Assembly: GCA_020444545.1 (NCBI GenBank)
Contig: JAHLKT010000002.1
Location: forward strand, 712,870-776,869
Reading direction: 5' to 3'
DNA from: Desulfarculaceae bacterium
Lineage (GTDB): Bacteria > Desulfobacterota > Desulfarculia > Desulfarculales > Desulfarculaceae
DNA length: 64,000 nucleotides
The notes beneath the pieces were generated by a model. That model did no database searches and was not told the origin of the DNA. It worked only from the letters and a program-made list of their open reading frames with translations. Of the stretch, positions 34,033 through 44,263 are shown piece after piece (within the stretch, counting starts at the first letter, position 1; every line of letters starts with the position of its first letter). The position numbers and the translations under genes are program-made.

Positions 34033-34335
34033 CTATTCGGCCTTGGCCTCCTTGGCCTTTTTCTCTTTCTTTTTGGTCTCGGTCTTGGGGGCGGTGTCCG
34101 CCGGGGCGCTGGAAGAGGTGTCGCCGTCGCCGGCCGGGGCCGCCACCGAGGAGTTCTTGCCCTTGTAGTCGGTCACGTACCAGCCGCCGCCCTTGAGCTG
34201 GAAGGAGTTCAGGCTCATGATCTTCTTTACCTTGCCGCCGCAGTGAGGGCATTTTTTCAGCGGGGGGTCGGAGATCTTTTGCAGGGCTTCGCAAACCTGG
34301 TTGCATTTACTGCATTCATATTCATAAACCGGCAT
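34033..34335 (-). CDS. FmdB-family zinc-ribbon protein
   Basis: A 100-residue protein. The first 45 residues are the FmdB regulatory zinc ribbon ('MPVYEYECSKCNQVCEALQK', 'KKCPHCGGKVKKIMS'). A 'FQLKGGGWYVTDY' segment and a charged Ala/Lys/Glu tail follow, as in other family members. Function is unknown, possibly small-RNA or transcription related. It lies 31 nt after the putative metallopeptidase gene. Confidence 0.88.
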   Translation of the reverse strand: MPVYEYECSKCNQVCEALQKISDPPLKKCPHCGGKVKKIMSLNSFQLKGGGWYVTDYKGKNSSVAAPAGDGDTSSSAPADTAPKTETKKKEKKAKEAKAE

Positions 34336-34366
34336 GACCTAACTCCTTACGGCTTGTCTGTATCGC

Positions 34367-34900
34367 CTAGCAGTGGCCCTGATGCAGGGCGGCCGCTGAG
34401 TCCTCGTAACAACGCAGCACCTGGTCCAGGCGGGGCAGAGGCACCTTTTTGAGCACCTCTCGGCTGAGGCGGTGAACCTCGGCCTCCTCGGCCTGGCGAC
34501 GCTGGTGATCCAGATCGAAAAGCTGCACATAAGTGCTGAAGCGGACCACGTGCACCAACTCGTGCACCATCACGTAGGTGAGCAAGGGCAGGAACATCTC
34601 CTTGGCCCCTTCGCGCCGCGCCACCTCCAGGAAGTTGTGGTCCTGGAAGCAGATGCGCCAGTAATCCTTGCCGCGCAGACGTTTCTCGTGCGACTTGCGC
34701 AACTTGAGAACCTGGGCCAGGGCCTCGCCGCTCACCTCCTCGGGCGAAAGCTCGGCCAGGGTGCGCACCTCAAAGGGGTGGCGGCACCAGAATCCCTCGG
34801 ACAGCCGAAAGTGGTCGCTCACGCTGTCCTCGGCCACGCTGAGGCCCTCGTGCAATAGCCTCAACTCTTCGCGGCCAAATATGGCTTGGGGGCGCGTCAT
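34367..34900 (-). CDS. Putative zinc metallopeptidase-like protein (HExxH)
   Basis: A 177-residue soluble protein with 'YVMVHELVHVVRF' at about 108-120, which holds a classic HExxH zinc site. A Glu in the following helix ('QAEEAEVHRL') could be the third ligand. No family name comes to mind. It has no signal peptide, so it acts in the cytoplasm. ATG at 34900 has ggaggag just upstream. The downstream FmdB gene is probably in the same operon. Confidence 0.65.
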   Translation of the reverse strand: MTRPQAIFGREELRLLHEGLSVAEDSVSDHFRLSEGFWCRHPFEVRTLAELSPEEVSGEALAQVLKLRKSHEKRLRGKDYWRICFQDHNFLEVARREGAKEMFLPLLTYVMVHELVHVVRFSTYVQLFDLDHQRRQAEEAEVHRLSREVLKKVPLPRLDQVLRCYEDSAAALHQGHC

Positions 34901-34991
34901 CGCTCCTCCGCTGGCTCACGACAGGAATATAGTCACGCCTCGGCAAGGGTGCAAGCCTTTTTGTTGATTTTTTCCGGCTCCTTGCCCGGCA

Positions 34992-35020
34992 TTGACAACC
35001 CCCGCCCCCGCGGGGACAAT
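34992..35020 (+). promoter_or_regulatory. Sigma70-type promoter of the large exported LamG protein gene
   Basis: TTGACA (34992-34997), 17-nt GC-rich spacer, GACAAT (35015-35020). The spacer holds a cccccgc/gcgggg dyad. The start codon lies about 38 nt after the predicted start site. Confidence 0.5.
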
Positions 35021-35064
35021 GATGAGCGACCCACTTGCTTCCCCTTTCCTGGCCGGGACGGATT

Positions 35065-37674
35065 ATGCGCCTCAAGCACCTGATTAGACTGACGTTATCC
35101 TTGTTGCTCCTCACCGGGTTCGCCGCAGGCGCCCCGGCCGCCGCGCCTCCCGCCCTGCTGGACGGCCTGTATCAGCCCGCCGACGCCTCGGCCACCGCCC
35201 TGGTGGCGGCCCAGCCCGACGGTTCGTTGATCATGCGCCTGTGGCAAGGCAGCGAGGCGGTGCACGACGGCGGCTTCGCCTTTTTGGGCCGTCTGGTGCC
35301 CGGCCCCCAGGGCAAACGCCTCACCGGCACCTGGCAAGCCCTGCCCGGCTCCTGCTGCCCCGGCCGGGGCCGCCAAGAGATCGAGGTGCTGGGGCCCGAA
35401 TCCTTCCGTTTCGCCTCTTTCGCGCCTTCCCTGGACCGCACGGCCTGGCCCGGGGACAGCGGCCGCATCTTCCGCCGGGTGGCCGGCCCGCCCAGCGACG
35501 AGCCCGCCCAGCGCCTGGGCGGCCAGTGGCGGGTGACCTACTGGTACAACGGCCTGCTGCCGGGCGGCGCCCCGGCAGACCTCACCCAGGGCTCCCTCAC
35601 CCTCACTCCCATGGGCGAGTCCTTGCAGGGCGCGTGGCAGGATCATCCCGGCGCGCTCACCGTAATGCCTTCACCGGGCGGGGCCACCCTCACCTACGCG
35701 GACCCCGAGGCCCGTTTCGAGCTCAACGCCCAACTGGCCGAGGAGGCCGGCGGCCTGAACCTGGTGGGGGTATTCTCCTCCACCCTGGGCAAGGGCCAGA
35801 TGGTGCTGACCCGCCAGGGACTGCCCGCCTCGCCCCCCGGCCCCCAGATCGCCCAGGAGGGCAACCTCAGCGGCCTGTGGGTGGACCAGCGCACGGGCAG
35901 CGACTTCTACAAGATCACCGGCTCGGACAACGGCTTCAGCTTCCTGGCCTACGGTGGCGACCGCAACCAGCCGCGCTATCTTTCCAAGGGCCGTGCCGCT
36001 CCGGCCGGGCCCGGCCAGTTGGAAGGCGAGGCCAAGGACCAGGCCGGTTATTGCTGCGGCAACCAAGGCCAGTTCAGCTTCAAGCTGATAAGCCCCGAAC
36101 AGATGGAGGTGACCGCCTATTGGTGGCCCCAGAACCAGCCACGGCCGCAGAACCTGCGGGGCGAGAGCTTCATGGTCCTGCGTGCCTCTGGCAGCCAGCC
36201 GGACATGGCCGCCACCCCGGCGGGATGGCCCCAGGTGCTTAGCTCGCGGGCCGACCTGCCCGCCGGCGAGAGCGGCTCCTTGCAGGTGCTGTTCAAGCCC
36301 AGCGAGGCCCCGGGCGCGCCCCAGACCCTGTTCTCCCAGGGCGGCTACAACCGCCGCCTGGAGCTGTACCTCACCCCCGAGGGCCGCTTGGCCGCGCTCA
36401 TCGACACCGCTCAGGGGCCGGTGGAGCTCAACTCCACCGCCGTGGCCGAGCCCGGCCGCGAGCACGCCGCCTGGCTGATCTGGCAGGCCGGCGGCGAGGC
36501 GCGGCTCTACCTGGACGCCACCCAGGTGGCCGCCGCCAACCTGCCCGCGCCCTGGACCGGATCGGAAGCGCCCTATTTGGTGGGCGGCAGCCGCTGGCCG
36601 GACCGGGTCTTCCACGGCGACATCGACGAAGTGCGCCTCTGGGCCAGCGCCCAGAACCCGGACGAGGCCACCCCGCCCAACCTGACCATCACCCCGGGCG
36701 CGGCCCAGCCGGCCAAGGAGCCCGCCGCCCGGGCCGAGGCCCCGGGCACCCGCACGGTGGTGCGCCTGTGGCACCCCAGCCTGCTCATCCACGCTTACGC
36801 GGCCACCCCCGAGGCGATCCAGACCTGGCAGAACCGGGGTTTCCGGGTTCAGGGCCCCGTCGCCCGCTTGTGGACCAAGCCGGTGACCGGCAGCCACCCC
36901 CTGTGGGCCTACCAACACCAGAGCGGCTACATGCTCATCAGCCCAAAGTCCAGCCCGCCCGAAGGCTGCACCTCCCTGGGCATCCTGGGCTACGCGCCCG
37001 AGGAGCCGGGGCCGGGCCGGGTGGAGCTGTATCAGCTCGACGCCTCCCTGGCCGACCCCCTGCGCGGCTCGGTGGTGCCCGACCGTCTCTTCGCCACGGA
37101 CAAGGCCACCTTGGAGCGTGCCCGCAAGGCGGGCTACGGCCAACCGGTCAAGGTGGCCCTGGTGCTGCCTCCGACCAAGCCGGCCGTCTTCGCCGCCCCC
37201 CTGCTCTACACCTGGGACGGCGCTTGGCGCGGCGAGGGCTGGGGCCGTTTCTTCCTGCAAAGGCGGGGCAACGAGCTGATCATGTTCTGGTACTACGCCA
37301 ACATGAAGGGGCCCAAGTTCTACGGCCGCTATCAGCTCTCCAGCGACGGCAAGACCGCCGAAGGCGTGGCCGTTGGCCAGCCCGGCCCCAAGGCTCGCTT
37401 CTACCGCCACCAGCTGGTGTTCGACACCACGGCCAAGGCCGGACCCCGGGTGCGGCTAACCTCCTGGCGCCTGGCCGCTCCCCTGGACGACGGCCGCTTG
37501 GTGATCTTCGCCAAGCCCCGCTCCAGCCAGACGCTGTTGATCAAGGCCAGCCAGGCCATGCCCGAACGGGAGCGCTCCATCGTGGAGGGTCTGTTCGGAT
37601 CGCCCAACCCGCGCGCCTTGTATGACGAGGCGGTGGCCAAGGCCAAGGCGGCCGGCCGCCTGCTGGAGCGCTAG
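35065..37674 (+). CDS. Large exported multi-module protein with LamG-like domain
   Basis: An 869-residue protein with a Sec signal (cleavage near residue 25, 'AAGAPAAA'). I recognise three parts. Residues 30-370 are three related beta-rich modules, each with 'L.G.W..' openings such as 'LGGQWRVTYWYNGLLPGG' and 'LSGLWVDQRTGSDFYKI', two of which carry a CC pair. Residues 385-540 are a concanavalin/LamG-type fold ('LYLDATQVAAANL', 'HGDIDEVRLWASAQ'). Residues 570-700 are a repeat recalling peptidoglycan- or sugar-associated 'HFYT' modules. The remainder returns to a beta module. ATG at 35065 is chosen because the signal peptide begins there. Likely periplasmic or surface; function unknown. Confidence 0.75.
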   Translation: MRLKHLIRLTLSLLLLTGFAAGAPAAAPPALLDGLYQPADASATALVAAQPDGSLIMRLWQGSEAVHDGGFAFLGRLVPGPQGKRLTGTWQALPGSCCPGRGRQEIEVLGPESFRFASFAPSLDRTAWPGDSGRIFRRVAGPPSDEPAQRLGGQWRVTYWYNGLLPGGAPADLTQGSLTLTPMGESLQGAWQDHPGALTVMPSPGGATLTYADPEARFELNAQLAEEAGGLNLVGVFSSTLGKGQMVLTRQGLPASPPGPQIAQEGNLSGLWVDQRTGSDFYKITGSDNGFSFLAYGGDRNQPRYLSKGRAAPAGPGQLEGEAKDQAGYCCGNQGQFSFKLISPEQMEVTAYWWPQNQPRPQNLRGESFMVLRASGSQPDMAATPAGWPQVLSSRADLPAGESGSLQVLFKPSEAPGAPQTLFSQGGYNRRLELYLTPEGRLAALIDTAQGPVELNSTAVAEPGREHAAWLIWQAGGEARLYLDATQVAAANLPAPWTGSEAPYLVGGSRWPDRVFHGDIDEVRLWASAQNPDEATPPNLTITPGAAQPAKEPAARAEAPGTRTVVRLWHPSLLIHAYAATPEAIQTWQNRGFRVQGPVARLWTKPVTGSHPLWAYQHQSGYMLISPKSSPPEGCTSLGILGYAPEEPGPGRVELYQLDASLADPLRGSVVPDRLFATDKATLERARKAGYGQPVKVALVLPPTKPAVFAAPLLYTWDGAWRGEGWGRFFLQRRGNELIMFWYYANMKGPKFYGRYQLSSDGKTAEGVAVGQPGPKARFYRHQLVFDTTAKAGPRVRLTSWRLAAPLDDGRLVIFAKPRSSQTLLIKASQAMPERERSIVEGLFGSPNPRALYDEAVAKAKAAGRLLER

Positions 37675-37676
37675 AT

Positions 37677-38381
37677 ATGGCGAGCAAGGATAATTTGCGC
37701 GCCGAACTGGGGGCGCGCTGGAACGAGCTTTGGCCCGACTCCGGCGAGGCGGGTCGCCTGCCCTTGTTCCCCCTGGCGGGTCGCGCGACCGAGCGCCTGC
37801 GCCGCTTGCAGGCCTACCGCCTGGCCCAGACCGTGGCGGTCTTGCCATCGCCCAGTCTGCTCCAGGCACGCATTAACGCGCTCAACGACAACAAGAGCCT
37901 CTTGGCCGCCACCCCGGGGCTCAAGCAGGGGTTGGTTCGCCTGACTCCCCAGGAAGTGCCCCTGCCCGCGCGCAGCAAGGTTCTGCGAGGCTGGTCCCTG
38001 GCCTCGGCGGGCAAGGTGCTGCGCCTGCCCGAAGCCCGGGCGGGCAAGGCTGGTTTGGTGGTGGGCGCGGCCCTGGCCGTGGACCCGGCGGGCCGCATCC
38101 TGGGCGACGGCCGGGGGCTCCTGGATCTGTTCTGGGCTCTATTAATGCGCCTTGGGGCCATCAAGGCCAAGACGCCGGTGGTGGTGGTGGCGGCGGACGA
38201 GCAAGTGGTGGATGAGCTGCCCGGCGATTCCTGGGACGTGGGGGCGGACATCATCCTGACCCCCACCCGCACCATTCAGGTGAGCGGCGCGGCCAGGCCC
38301 GAGCCCGATCTGGACAGCCTGCCCGAAGCCCTGGCCGGGCTGCCCGTGGTGCAGGCCGTGCGGGGCATGGCCCGGGGCTAG
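37677..38381 (+). CDS. 5-formyltetrahydrofolate cyclo-ligase-family protein
   Basis: A 234-residue protein of the MTHFS-like NagB/RpiA fold: 'RLAQTVAVLPSPSLLQARI', 'SLLAATPGLKQGLVRL', 'ALAVDPAGRILGDGRGLLDLF' (motif GdGrG..D) and 'SWDVGADIILTPTRTI'. 5-FCL converts 5-formyl-THF to methenyl-THF with ATP. This protein is a diverged paralogue type found in several anaerobes, so the exact reaction is uncertain. It starts 2 nt after the LamG gene stop, which implies cotranscription. Confidence 0.7.
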   Translation: MASKDNLRAELGARWNELWPDSGEAGRLPLFPLAGRATERLRRLQAYRLAQTVAVLPSPSLLQARINALNDNKSLLAATPGLKQGLVRLTPQEVPLPARSKVLRGWSLASAGKVLRLPEARAGKAGLVVGAALAVDPAGRILGDGRGLLDLFWALLMRLGAIKAKTPVVVVAADEQVVDELPGDSWDVGADIILTPTRTIQVSGAARPEPDLDSLPEALAGLPVVQAVRGMARG

Positions 38382-38779
38382 TTCTTGCGGTTGAGGCGGC
38401 GCCAGGCCAAGGGTGTGGCCCGGTCTTCCATGCACAGGCGCAGCCCCACCCGGAAGGGCGGCCCCTCGGCGGTCATCTCCCGGTTGATCCACCTGACCTC
38501 CCCCTGCACGGTGAGTTCCGCGCCCTCCTCGGGGCGCAGGCACAGCTCCAGAGGGTAGTCCTGGGGAGCCTCCAGGCAACGGTGCAGATGGAACCCGCCG
38601 CAATCCAGGCGTTCCAGGGCCAGGCAGCATCCGCTGGGCGAATGGTCCATGATTATGGCCGGGTATTGTTCAGTGAGCTGGTTGCCGGAGAACTGGTCTC
38701 GCACCAGGAAACAGGCTTTCAGGCTGGAGGGATGGCGCGGTTCGGAACGGCGCTCCATATGAAAAGGCCACAGCTTCAT
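38378..38779 (-). CDS. PilZ-domain protein (c-di-GMP receptor)
   Basis: 133 residues. It has the c-di-GMP-binding motifs RxxxR ('RRSEPRHPSSLKA') and DxSxxG ('MDHSPSGCCLALE') in correct spacing. I chose the ATG at 38779 with 'aagggg' upstream; the longer frame starts in intergenic DNA. Its stop overlaps that of the convergent cyclo-ligase gene. An active diguanylate cyclase is encoded at 46823. Confidence 0.85.
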   Translation of the reverse strand: MKLWPFHMERRSEPRHPSSLKACFLVRDQFSGNQLTEQYPAIIMDHSPSGCCLALERLDCGGFHLHRCLEAPQDYPLELCLRPEEGAELTVQGEVRWINREMTAEGPPFRVGLRLCMEDRATPLAWRRLNRKN

Positions 38780-38916
38780 GTGTCCCCTTACATCAAAAAA
38801 TGGACCCAGCCGTGGCCTACGCATGGTCATGATCACCTTTAATTGACAAAATGTCAATCCCCTTGGATAGTTGAAAGCGTAACTCGCACCCAAGGCCAAC
38901 CACGCAGGAGCTCGCT

Positions 38917-40392
<1,476 letters not shown>

Positions 40393-40401
40393 GCTGAAGG
40401 C

Positions 40402-40836
40402 TCAGTTCAGGGGCGCGCAATCCAAGACCACCTGCTTTACCTCGCCCGCGGTCACGGTCCAGTCGCCCAGGCTGAACTGGCCGGACAAGTAATAGCCGCC
40501 GTCGATCTTGAAAGTGCCCTTGGTGCCGTCCTTGGCCACATAGGCGAAGGTCACCAGCTGGCCGGAGCTCGCCTTGGTGGGCGGGTCCAGGCGGGTCATG
40601 CTCTTTAGGTCGCGCAGGTCGATGGTGGCTTGTCCCTCATCCATTTGCACCACCACCTCGGTGGCCAGGAAATCCGCCTGGAGCAAGCGGGCCCCGAAGT
40701 TCTTCACCCGCATGACCTCGCCGCCGAGCATGGTAACCTTGGCCGCGCAGCCGGTCTCGTCGGCCAGGGCAGCCGGAGACGTCAGCAACCCAACCAGCAG
40801 CAGCGCCGCCCCCCAAATTGCCAGCCGCTTGGTCAT
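40402..40836 (-). CDS. Hypothetical exported protein
   Basis: 144 residues with a Sec signal (cleavage near residue 25, 'PAALA/DE'). The mature part is beta-rich ('VVVQMDEGQATIDLRDLKSM', 'GGYYLSGQFSLGDWTV') with two Cys that could pair. Its ATG overlaps the larE stop (ATGA), so the two are coupled although their products act in different compartments. No family is recognised. Confidence 0.65.
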   Translation of the reverse strand: MTKRLAIWGAALLLVGLLTSPAALADETGCAAKVTMLGGEVMRVKNFGARLLQADFLATEVVVQMDEGQATIDLRDLKSMTRLDPPTKASSGQLVTFAYVAKDGTKGTFKIDGGYYLSGQFSLGDWTVTAGEVKQVVLDCAPLN

Positions 40837-41708
40837 GCCTTTGTTTCCTCCTTGGCTTCATCCTCCGCGCCGGAGGCGGGATTCTGCCCTCCCCCCATGC
40901 GGTAGCCTTCCAGGTCCATGGTCACGTACTGATAGCCCGCCGCCTTGACGGCCTCTATTATGCGGCCGCGCAGGGGCTCGGACAAGGCCCGGGCCAAATC
41001 CTCGGGCATCAGCTCCAAACGGGCCAGGGGATGGTGGTCGCGCACCCTGAGGTTGCCTGTGAGCATCCCGCGCAAGGCGGCCTCGGCCCGCTCGATGCGC
41101 CCCAGGGCCCCGGCGCTCAGCGGGGTCCCGTAAGGCACCCGCGAGGCCAGGCAGGCCGCGGCCGGCACCTCGGCGGTGGGCAGCCCCAGGGCCCGGCTCA
41201 GGGCGCGCACCTCGGCCTTGTTCAGCCCCGCCTCGGCCAGGGGGCTGGCCACGCCCAGCTCCTCCTTGGCCCGGTTGCCGGGCCGGAAGTCGGCCGCATC
41301 GTCGGTCTGGCTGCCTTCGGCCAGGGCGGCGATGCCCTTTTCGGCGGCCAGGCGCTTGAGCTCGCCGAAGCGCAGGCGCTTGCAGTGATAGCAACGCTGC
41401 TGGTCATTGGCCGCCAGCTCGGGATGGTCAAGCTCGTGGAGGTCGCTCTCGATGAGCTCCACCCCCAAGGCCTCGGCCAGCTCGAGGGCCCGCGCAGCCT
41501 CCCAGGAGGGCGTGAAGACGCCCATACACAGGGCGGCGCTCACCCTCCCGCCCAGGGCCTGGCGGGCGGCGGTGAGCAGTAGGGCCGAATCCACCCCGCC
41601 GGAAAAAGCCACCAGCAGGGACTCGTGCTCCCCCAAACGCTCCAGGAGCCGGCGCCACTTGGCGGCCAGCTCCGGGGAAAGCTCGCTATCGCGTAGAGAA
41701 TAGGCCAT
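40833..41708 (-). CDS. larE: LarE-family ATP-dependent sulfur transferase
   Basis: A 291-residue PP-loop protein: 'LLVAFSGGVDSALLLTAA' (about 31-48), 'NDQQRCYHCKRLRFGELKRL' and 'AAACLASRVPYGTPLS'. LarE installs sulfur in the nickel-pincer cofactor precursor. Three Cys (C106, C109, C186) correspond in spacing to those of the [4Fe-4S]-type LarE rather than the single-Cys sacrificial type. No larA, larB or larC is in the window, so the target may be encoded elsewhere or be a different sulfur acceptor. Confidence 0.85.
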   Translation of the reverse strand: MAYSLRDSELSPELAAKWRRLLERLGEHESLLVAFSGGVDSALLLTAARQALGGRVSAALCMGVFTPSWEAARALELAEALGVELIESDLHELDHPELAANDQQRCYHCKRLRFGELKRLAAEKGIAALAEGSQTDDAADFRPGNRAKEELGVASPLAEAGLNKAEVRALSRALGLPTAEVPAAACLASRVPYGTPLSAGALGRIERAEAALRGMLTGNLRVRDHHPLARLELMPEDLARALSEPLRGRIIEAVKAAGYQYVTMDLEGYRMGGGQNPASGAEDEAKEETKA

Positions 41709-41713
41709 GCGCC

Positions 41714-42307
41714 TCAGACCAGGGCGCCGTGCCCCGCCGCCTCCAGGGCAGCCACGATGGGCTCGGTGTCGATCTTCTTCAGGCGGAAGGTGTAGACCCG
41801 GCGGCCCACGTCGGAGTTGAGCTGGGCCACGCTGACCACCTCGCCGCCGTGCTTGCGGATGATGCCGTAGACCTCTTCCAGGGAGCCAGATCCGGTACGG
41901 AGCACTACGTCCAGGCGGCTGCTCTCGTCCAGCAGACCCAGCAGGGCCACAAAGACTTTGAGGATGTCGGCCAGGGTGATGATGCCCTTGAGCTCGCCGT
42001 CGTCCACCACGGGCAGACCGGTGAGGCGGTGGGCGTGAATCAGGCGGGCGGCCTGGTACACCGTTTCCTGGCTGCCGATGGTCAGGGGATCGTGGTGCAT
42101 CACGTCCTTGACCCTAAGCTCCTCCAGCAGGCTGGCCACGTAGGCGGTGCGCAGATCTATGTCCGTGACCAGGCCCAACAGCTTGCCCTCTTCCAGCACC
42201 GGCAGGTGGCGCACCCCATGCTCCTGCATCAAGTTGAGAGCCTCGGCCACCGAGGCCTGGGGCCCGATGGTCCAGGGGGCGGGACTCATGCGATTGGCGA
42301 CTATCAT
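41714..42307 (-). CDS. CBS-pair plus ACT-like regulatory protein (AcuB type)
   Basis: 197 residues. Two CBS motifs ('VRHLPVLEEGKLLGLVTDID', 'LTGLPVVDDGELKGIITLAD') form an adenosine-nucleotide-binding module. Residues 130-197 look like an ACT domain ('GSGSLEEVYGIIRKHGGEVV'). The architecture is that of AcuB-like proteins, which sense adenylates. ATG at 42307 with ggagg 5 nt upstream is used rather than the overlapping GTG. It lies 5 nt upstream of larE in the same direction. An inverted-repeat site lies just upstream. Confidence 0.85.
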   Translation of the reverse strand: MIVANRMSPAPWTIGPQASVAEALNLMQEHGVRHLPVLEEGKLLGLVTDIDLRTAYVASLLEELRVKDVMHHDPLTIGSQETVYQAARLIHAHRLTGLPVVDDGELKGIITLADILKVFVALLGLLDESSRLDVVLRTGSGSLEEVYGIIRKHGGEVVSVAQLNSDVGRRVYTFRLKKIDTEPIVAALEAAGHGALV

Positions 42308-42317
42308 GCACACCTCC

Positions 42318-42333
42318 GTAACCCAATGGTCAC
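42318..42333. promoter_or_regulatory. Inverted-repeat operator, copy 1
   Basis: GTAACC-CAAT-GGTCAC, immediately upstream of the CBS-ACT gene's ribosome site. A second copy is centred 67 nt away at 42385-42400. The pair lies between divergent genes, within 42308-42619, which otherwise contains no coding sequence. Confidence 0.45.
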
Positions 42334-42384
42334 CTTATTCTTCAGATAGCAGGATTGGGCTAAAAAATGATAGCCTAAATTTAA

Positions 42385-42400
42385 TTGACCCATTGGTCAC
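42385..42400. promoter_or_regulatory. Inverted-repeat operator, copy 2
   Basis: TTGACC-CATT-GGTCAC. The 12 bases CCCATTGGTCAC match copy 1 (CCCAATGGTCAC) with one change. A further half-site GTGACC lies at 42424-42429, just before TTTTT. Confidence 0.45.
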
Positions 42401-42499
42401 TAAAACCCAAGGCAGCGGGCTTAGTGACCTTTTTCCGGCCTCAGTGCACCGTGCACAATTTTGCCCCATGGTCTTGGCAAATTTTCACACTATGGTATC

Positions 42500-42528
42500 T
42501 TGACATTCTTCCAGAGATGCTCTTAATT
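42500..42528 (+). promoter_or_regulatory. Sigma70-type promoter of pyrG-kdsA-kdsC
   Basis: TTGACA (42500-42505), 17-nt spacer, TTAATT (42523-42528), leaving a leader of about 85 nt before pyrG. Confidence 0.55.
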
Positions 42529-42619
42529 TATAGCTCATGAACAATGTCGGTTCAGCAGGCAGCCAGCCGTTTCATGTGCACTCCGCAATGAACCCTTCGC
42601 AACGCAGGAGACCAGGCCA

Positions 42620-44260
42620 ATGACCCCCAAATTTATTTTCACCACTGGTGGTGTGCTTTCTTCCCTGGGCAAGGGTCTGGCCTCGGCCTCCATCGGGGCC
42701 CTCCTGGAAGCGCGCGGTCTGTCCGTGGTCCTGCAAAAACTCGACCCCTATGTGAACGTGGACCCGGGCACCATGAACCCCTTCCAGCACGGCGAGGTCT
42801 ACGTAACCGACGACGGGGCCGAGACCGACCTGGACATGGGGCATTACGAGCGCTTCACCCACGCCAAGATCAGCAAGAAGTGCAACCACACCACCGGCTC
42901 CATCTACAACAGCGTGATCACCAAGGAGCGGCGCGGCGACTACCTGGGCGGCACGGTGCAGATCATTCCCCACATCACCGACGAGATCAAGCAGGCCATC
43001 ACCAACGTGGTCAACGGCTCTGACCTGGCCATCGTGGAGATCGGCGGCACGGTGGGTGACATCGAGTCCCTGCCTTTTTTGGAGGCCATCCGCCAGTTCC
43101 GCAACGACGTGGGCAAGGAAAACTGCCTTTATGTGCATTTGACCCTGGTGCCCTACATCAAGACCGCCGGTGAGCTGAAAACCAAGCCCACCCAGCACTC
43201 GGTCAGCGAGCTAAGGCGCGTGGGCATCCAGCCGGACATCCTGCTCTGCCGCACCGAAATGCCCCTGGACCGCAGCCTCAAGGAAAAGATAGCCCTGTTC
43301 TGCAACGTGGAGCCCGAGGCGGTGATCACCGCCGTGGACGTGGACACTATTTACGAGGTGCCGCTCAAGTTCCACGAGCAGAACCTGGACGAGCAGATCT
43401 GCCGCAAGCTGAACATCTGGACCCGCACCCCCAAGCTGGACAATTGGGAGGAGCTGGTCTACAAGCTCAAGCATCCGGCCCACGAGGTGACCATCGCCAT
43501 GGTGGGCAAGTACGTGGACCTGAGGGAAAGCTACAAGAGCCTCAACGAGGCCCTGTGTCACGGCGGGGTGGCCAACAACAGCAAGGTCAACATCGAGTTC
43601 GTGGACTCCGAGCAGGTGGAGCGCGACGGGGTCGGCATCATCGGCGAGGTGGACGGCATCCTGGTGCCCGGCGGCTTCGGCTCGCGCGGGGTGGAGGGCA
43701 AGATCAAGGCGGTGCAAAAGGCCCGCGAGGAATCCATCCCCTATTTCGGCATCTGCTTCGGCATGCACATGGCGGTGATCGAGTTCGCGCGCAACGTCCT
43801 GGGCTGGAAAGAGGCCCACTCCTCTGAGATCGACCCCAACACGCCCTACCCGGTGATCTACCTCATGCGCGAGTGGTTCGACTTCCGCACCCAGCAGGTC
43901 GAGCGCCGCGACGAGCTGACCGACAAGGGCGGCACCATGCGCCTGGGCGCCTACCCCTGCAAGCTGGTGCCCGGCACCCTGGCCCACAAGGCCTACAAGG
44001 TGGACGAGATCAGCGAGCGCCACCGCCACCGCTATGAGTACAACAACCAGTTCAAGGAAGAGATGGCCGAGAAGGGCATGATCCTCTCGGGCACCAGCCC
44101 GGACGGCGAGCTGGGCGAGATCGCCGAGCTCACCGACCATCCCTGGTTCCTGGGCTGCCAGTTCCACCCCGAGTTCAAATCGCGCCCCATGGACCCCCAT
44201 CCCCTGTTCCGGGAGTTCATCCGCGCGGCTGTCCGCCACAAGAACGCCAAGGGCAGCTAG
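42620..44260 (+). CDS. pyrG: CTP synthase
   Basis: 546 residues. Amidoligase domain 1-265 ('[22 protein letters not shown]', shown as [17 protein letters not shown], and '[18 protein letters not shown]'), then a class I glutaminase domain with nucleophile Cys in '[15 protein letters not shown]' and '[12 protein letters not shown]'. The usual GMQ after the nucleophile reads GMH. It makes CTP from UTP and glutamine. It heads a pyrG-kdsA-kdsC operon, which couples CTP supply to CMP-KDO formation. Confidence 0.97.
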   Translation: MTPKFIFTTGGVLSSLGKGLASASIGALLEARGLSVVLQKLDPYVNVDPGTMNPFQHGEVYVTDDGAETDLDMGHYERFTHAKISKKCNHTTGSIYNSVITKERRGDYLGGTVQIIPHITDEIKQAITNVVNGSDLAIVEIGGTVGDIESLPFLEAIRQFRNDVGKENCLYVHLTLVPYIKTAGELKTKPTQHSVSELRRVGIQPDILLCRTEMPLDRSLKEKIALFCNVEPEAVITAVDVDTIYEVPLKFHEQNLDEQICRKLNIWTRTPKLDNWEELVYKLKHPAHEVTIAMVGKYVDLRESYKSLNEALCHGGVANNSKVNIEFVDSEQVERDGVGIIGEVDGILVPGGFGSRGVEGKIKAVQKAREESIPYFGICFGMHMAVIEFARNVLGWKEAHSSEIDPNTPYPVIYLMREWFDFRTQQVERRDELTDKGGTMRLGAYPCKLVPGTLAHKAYKVDEISERHRHRYEYNNQFKEEMAEKGMILSGTSPDGELGEIAELTDHPWFLGCQFHPEFKSRPMDPHPLFREFIRAAVRHKNAKGS

Positions 44261-44263
44261 GCC

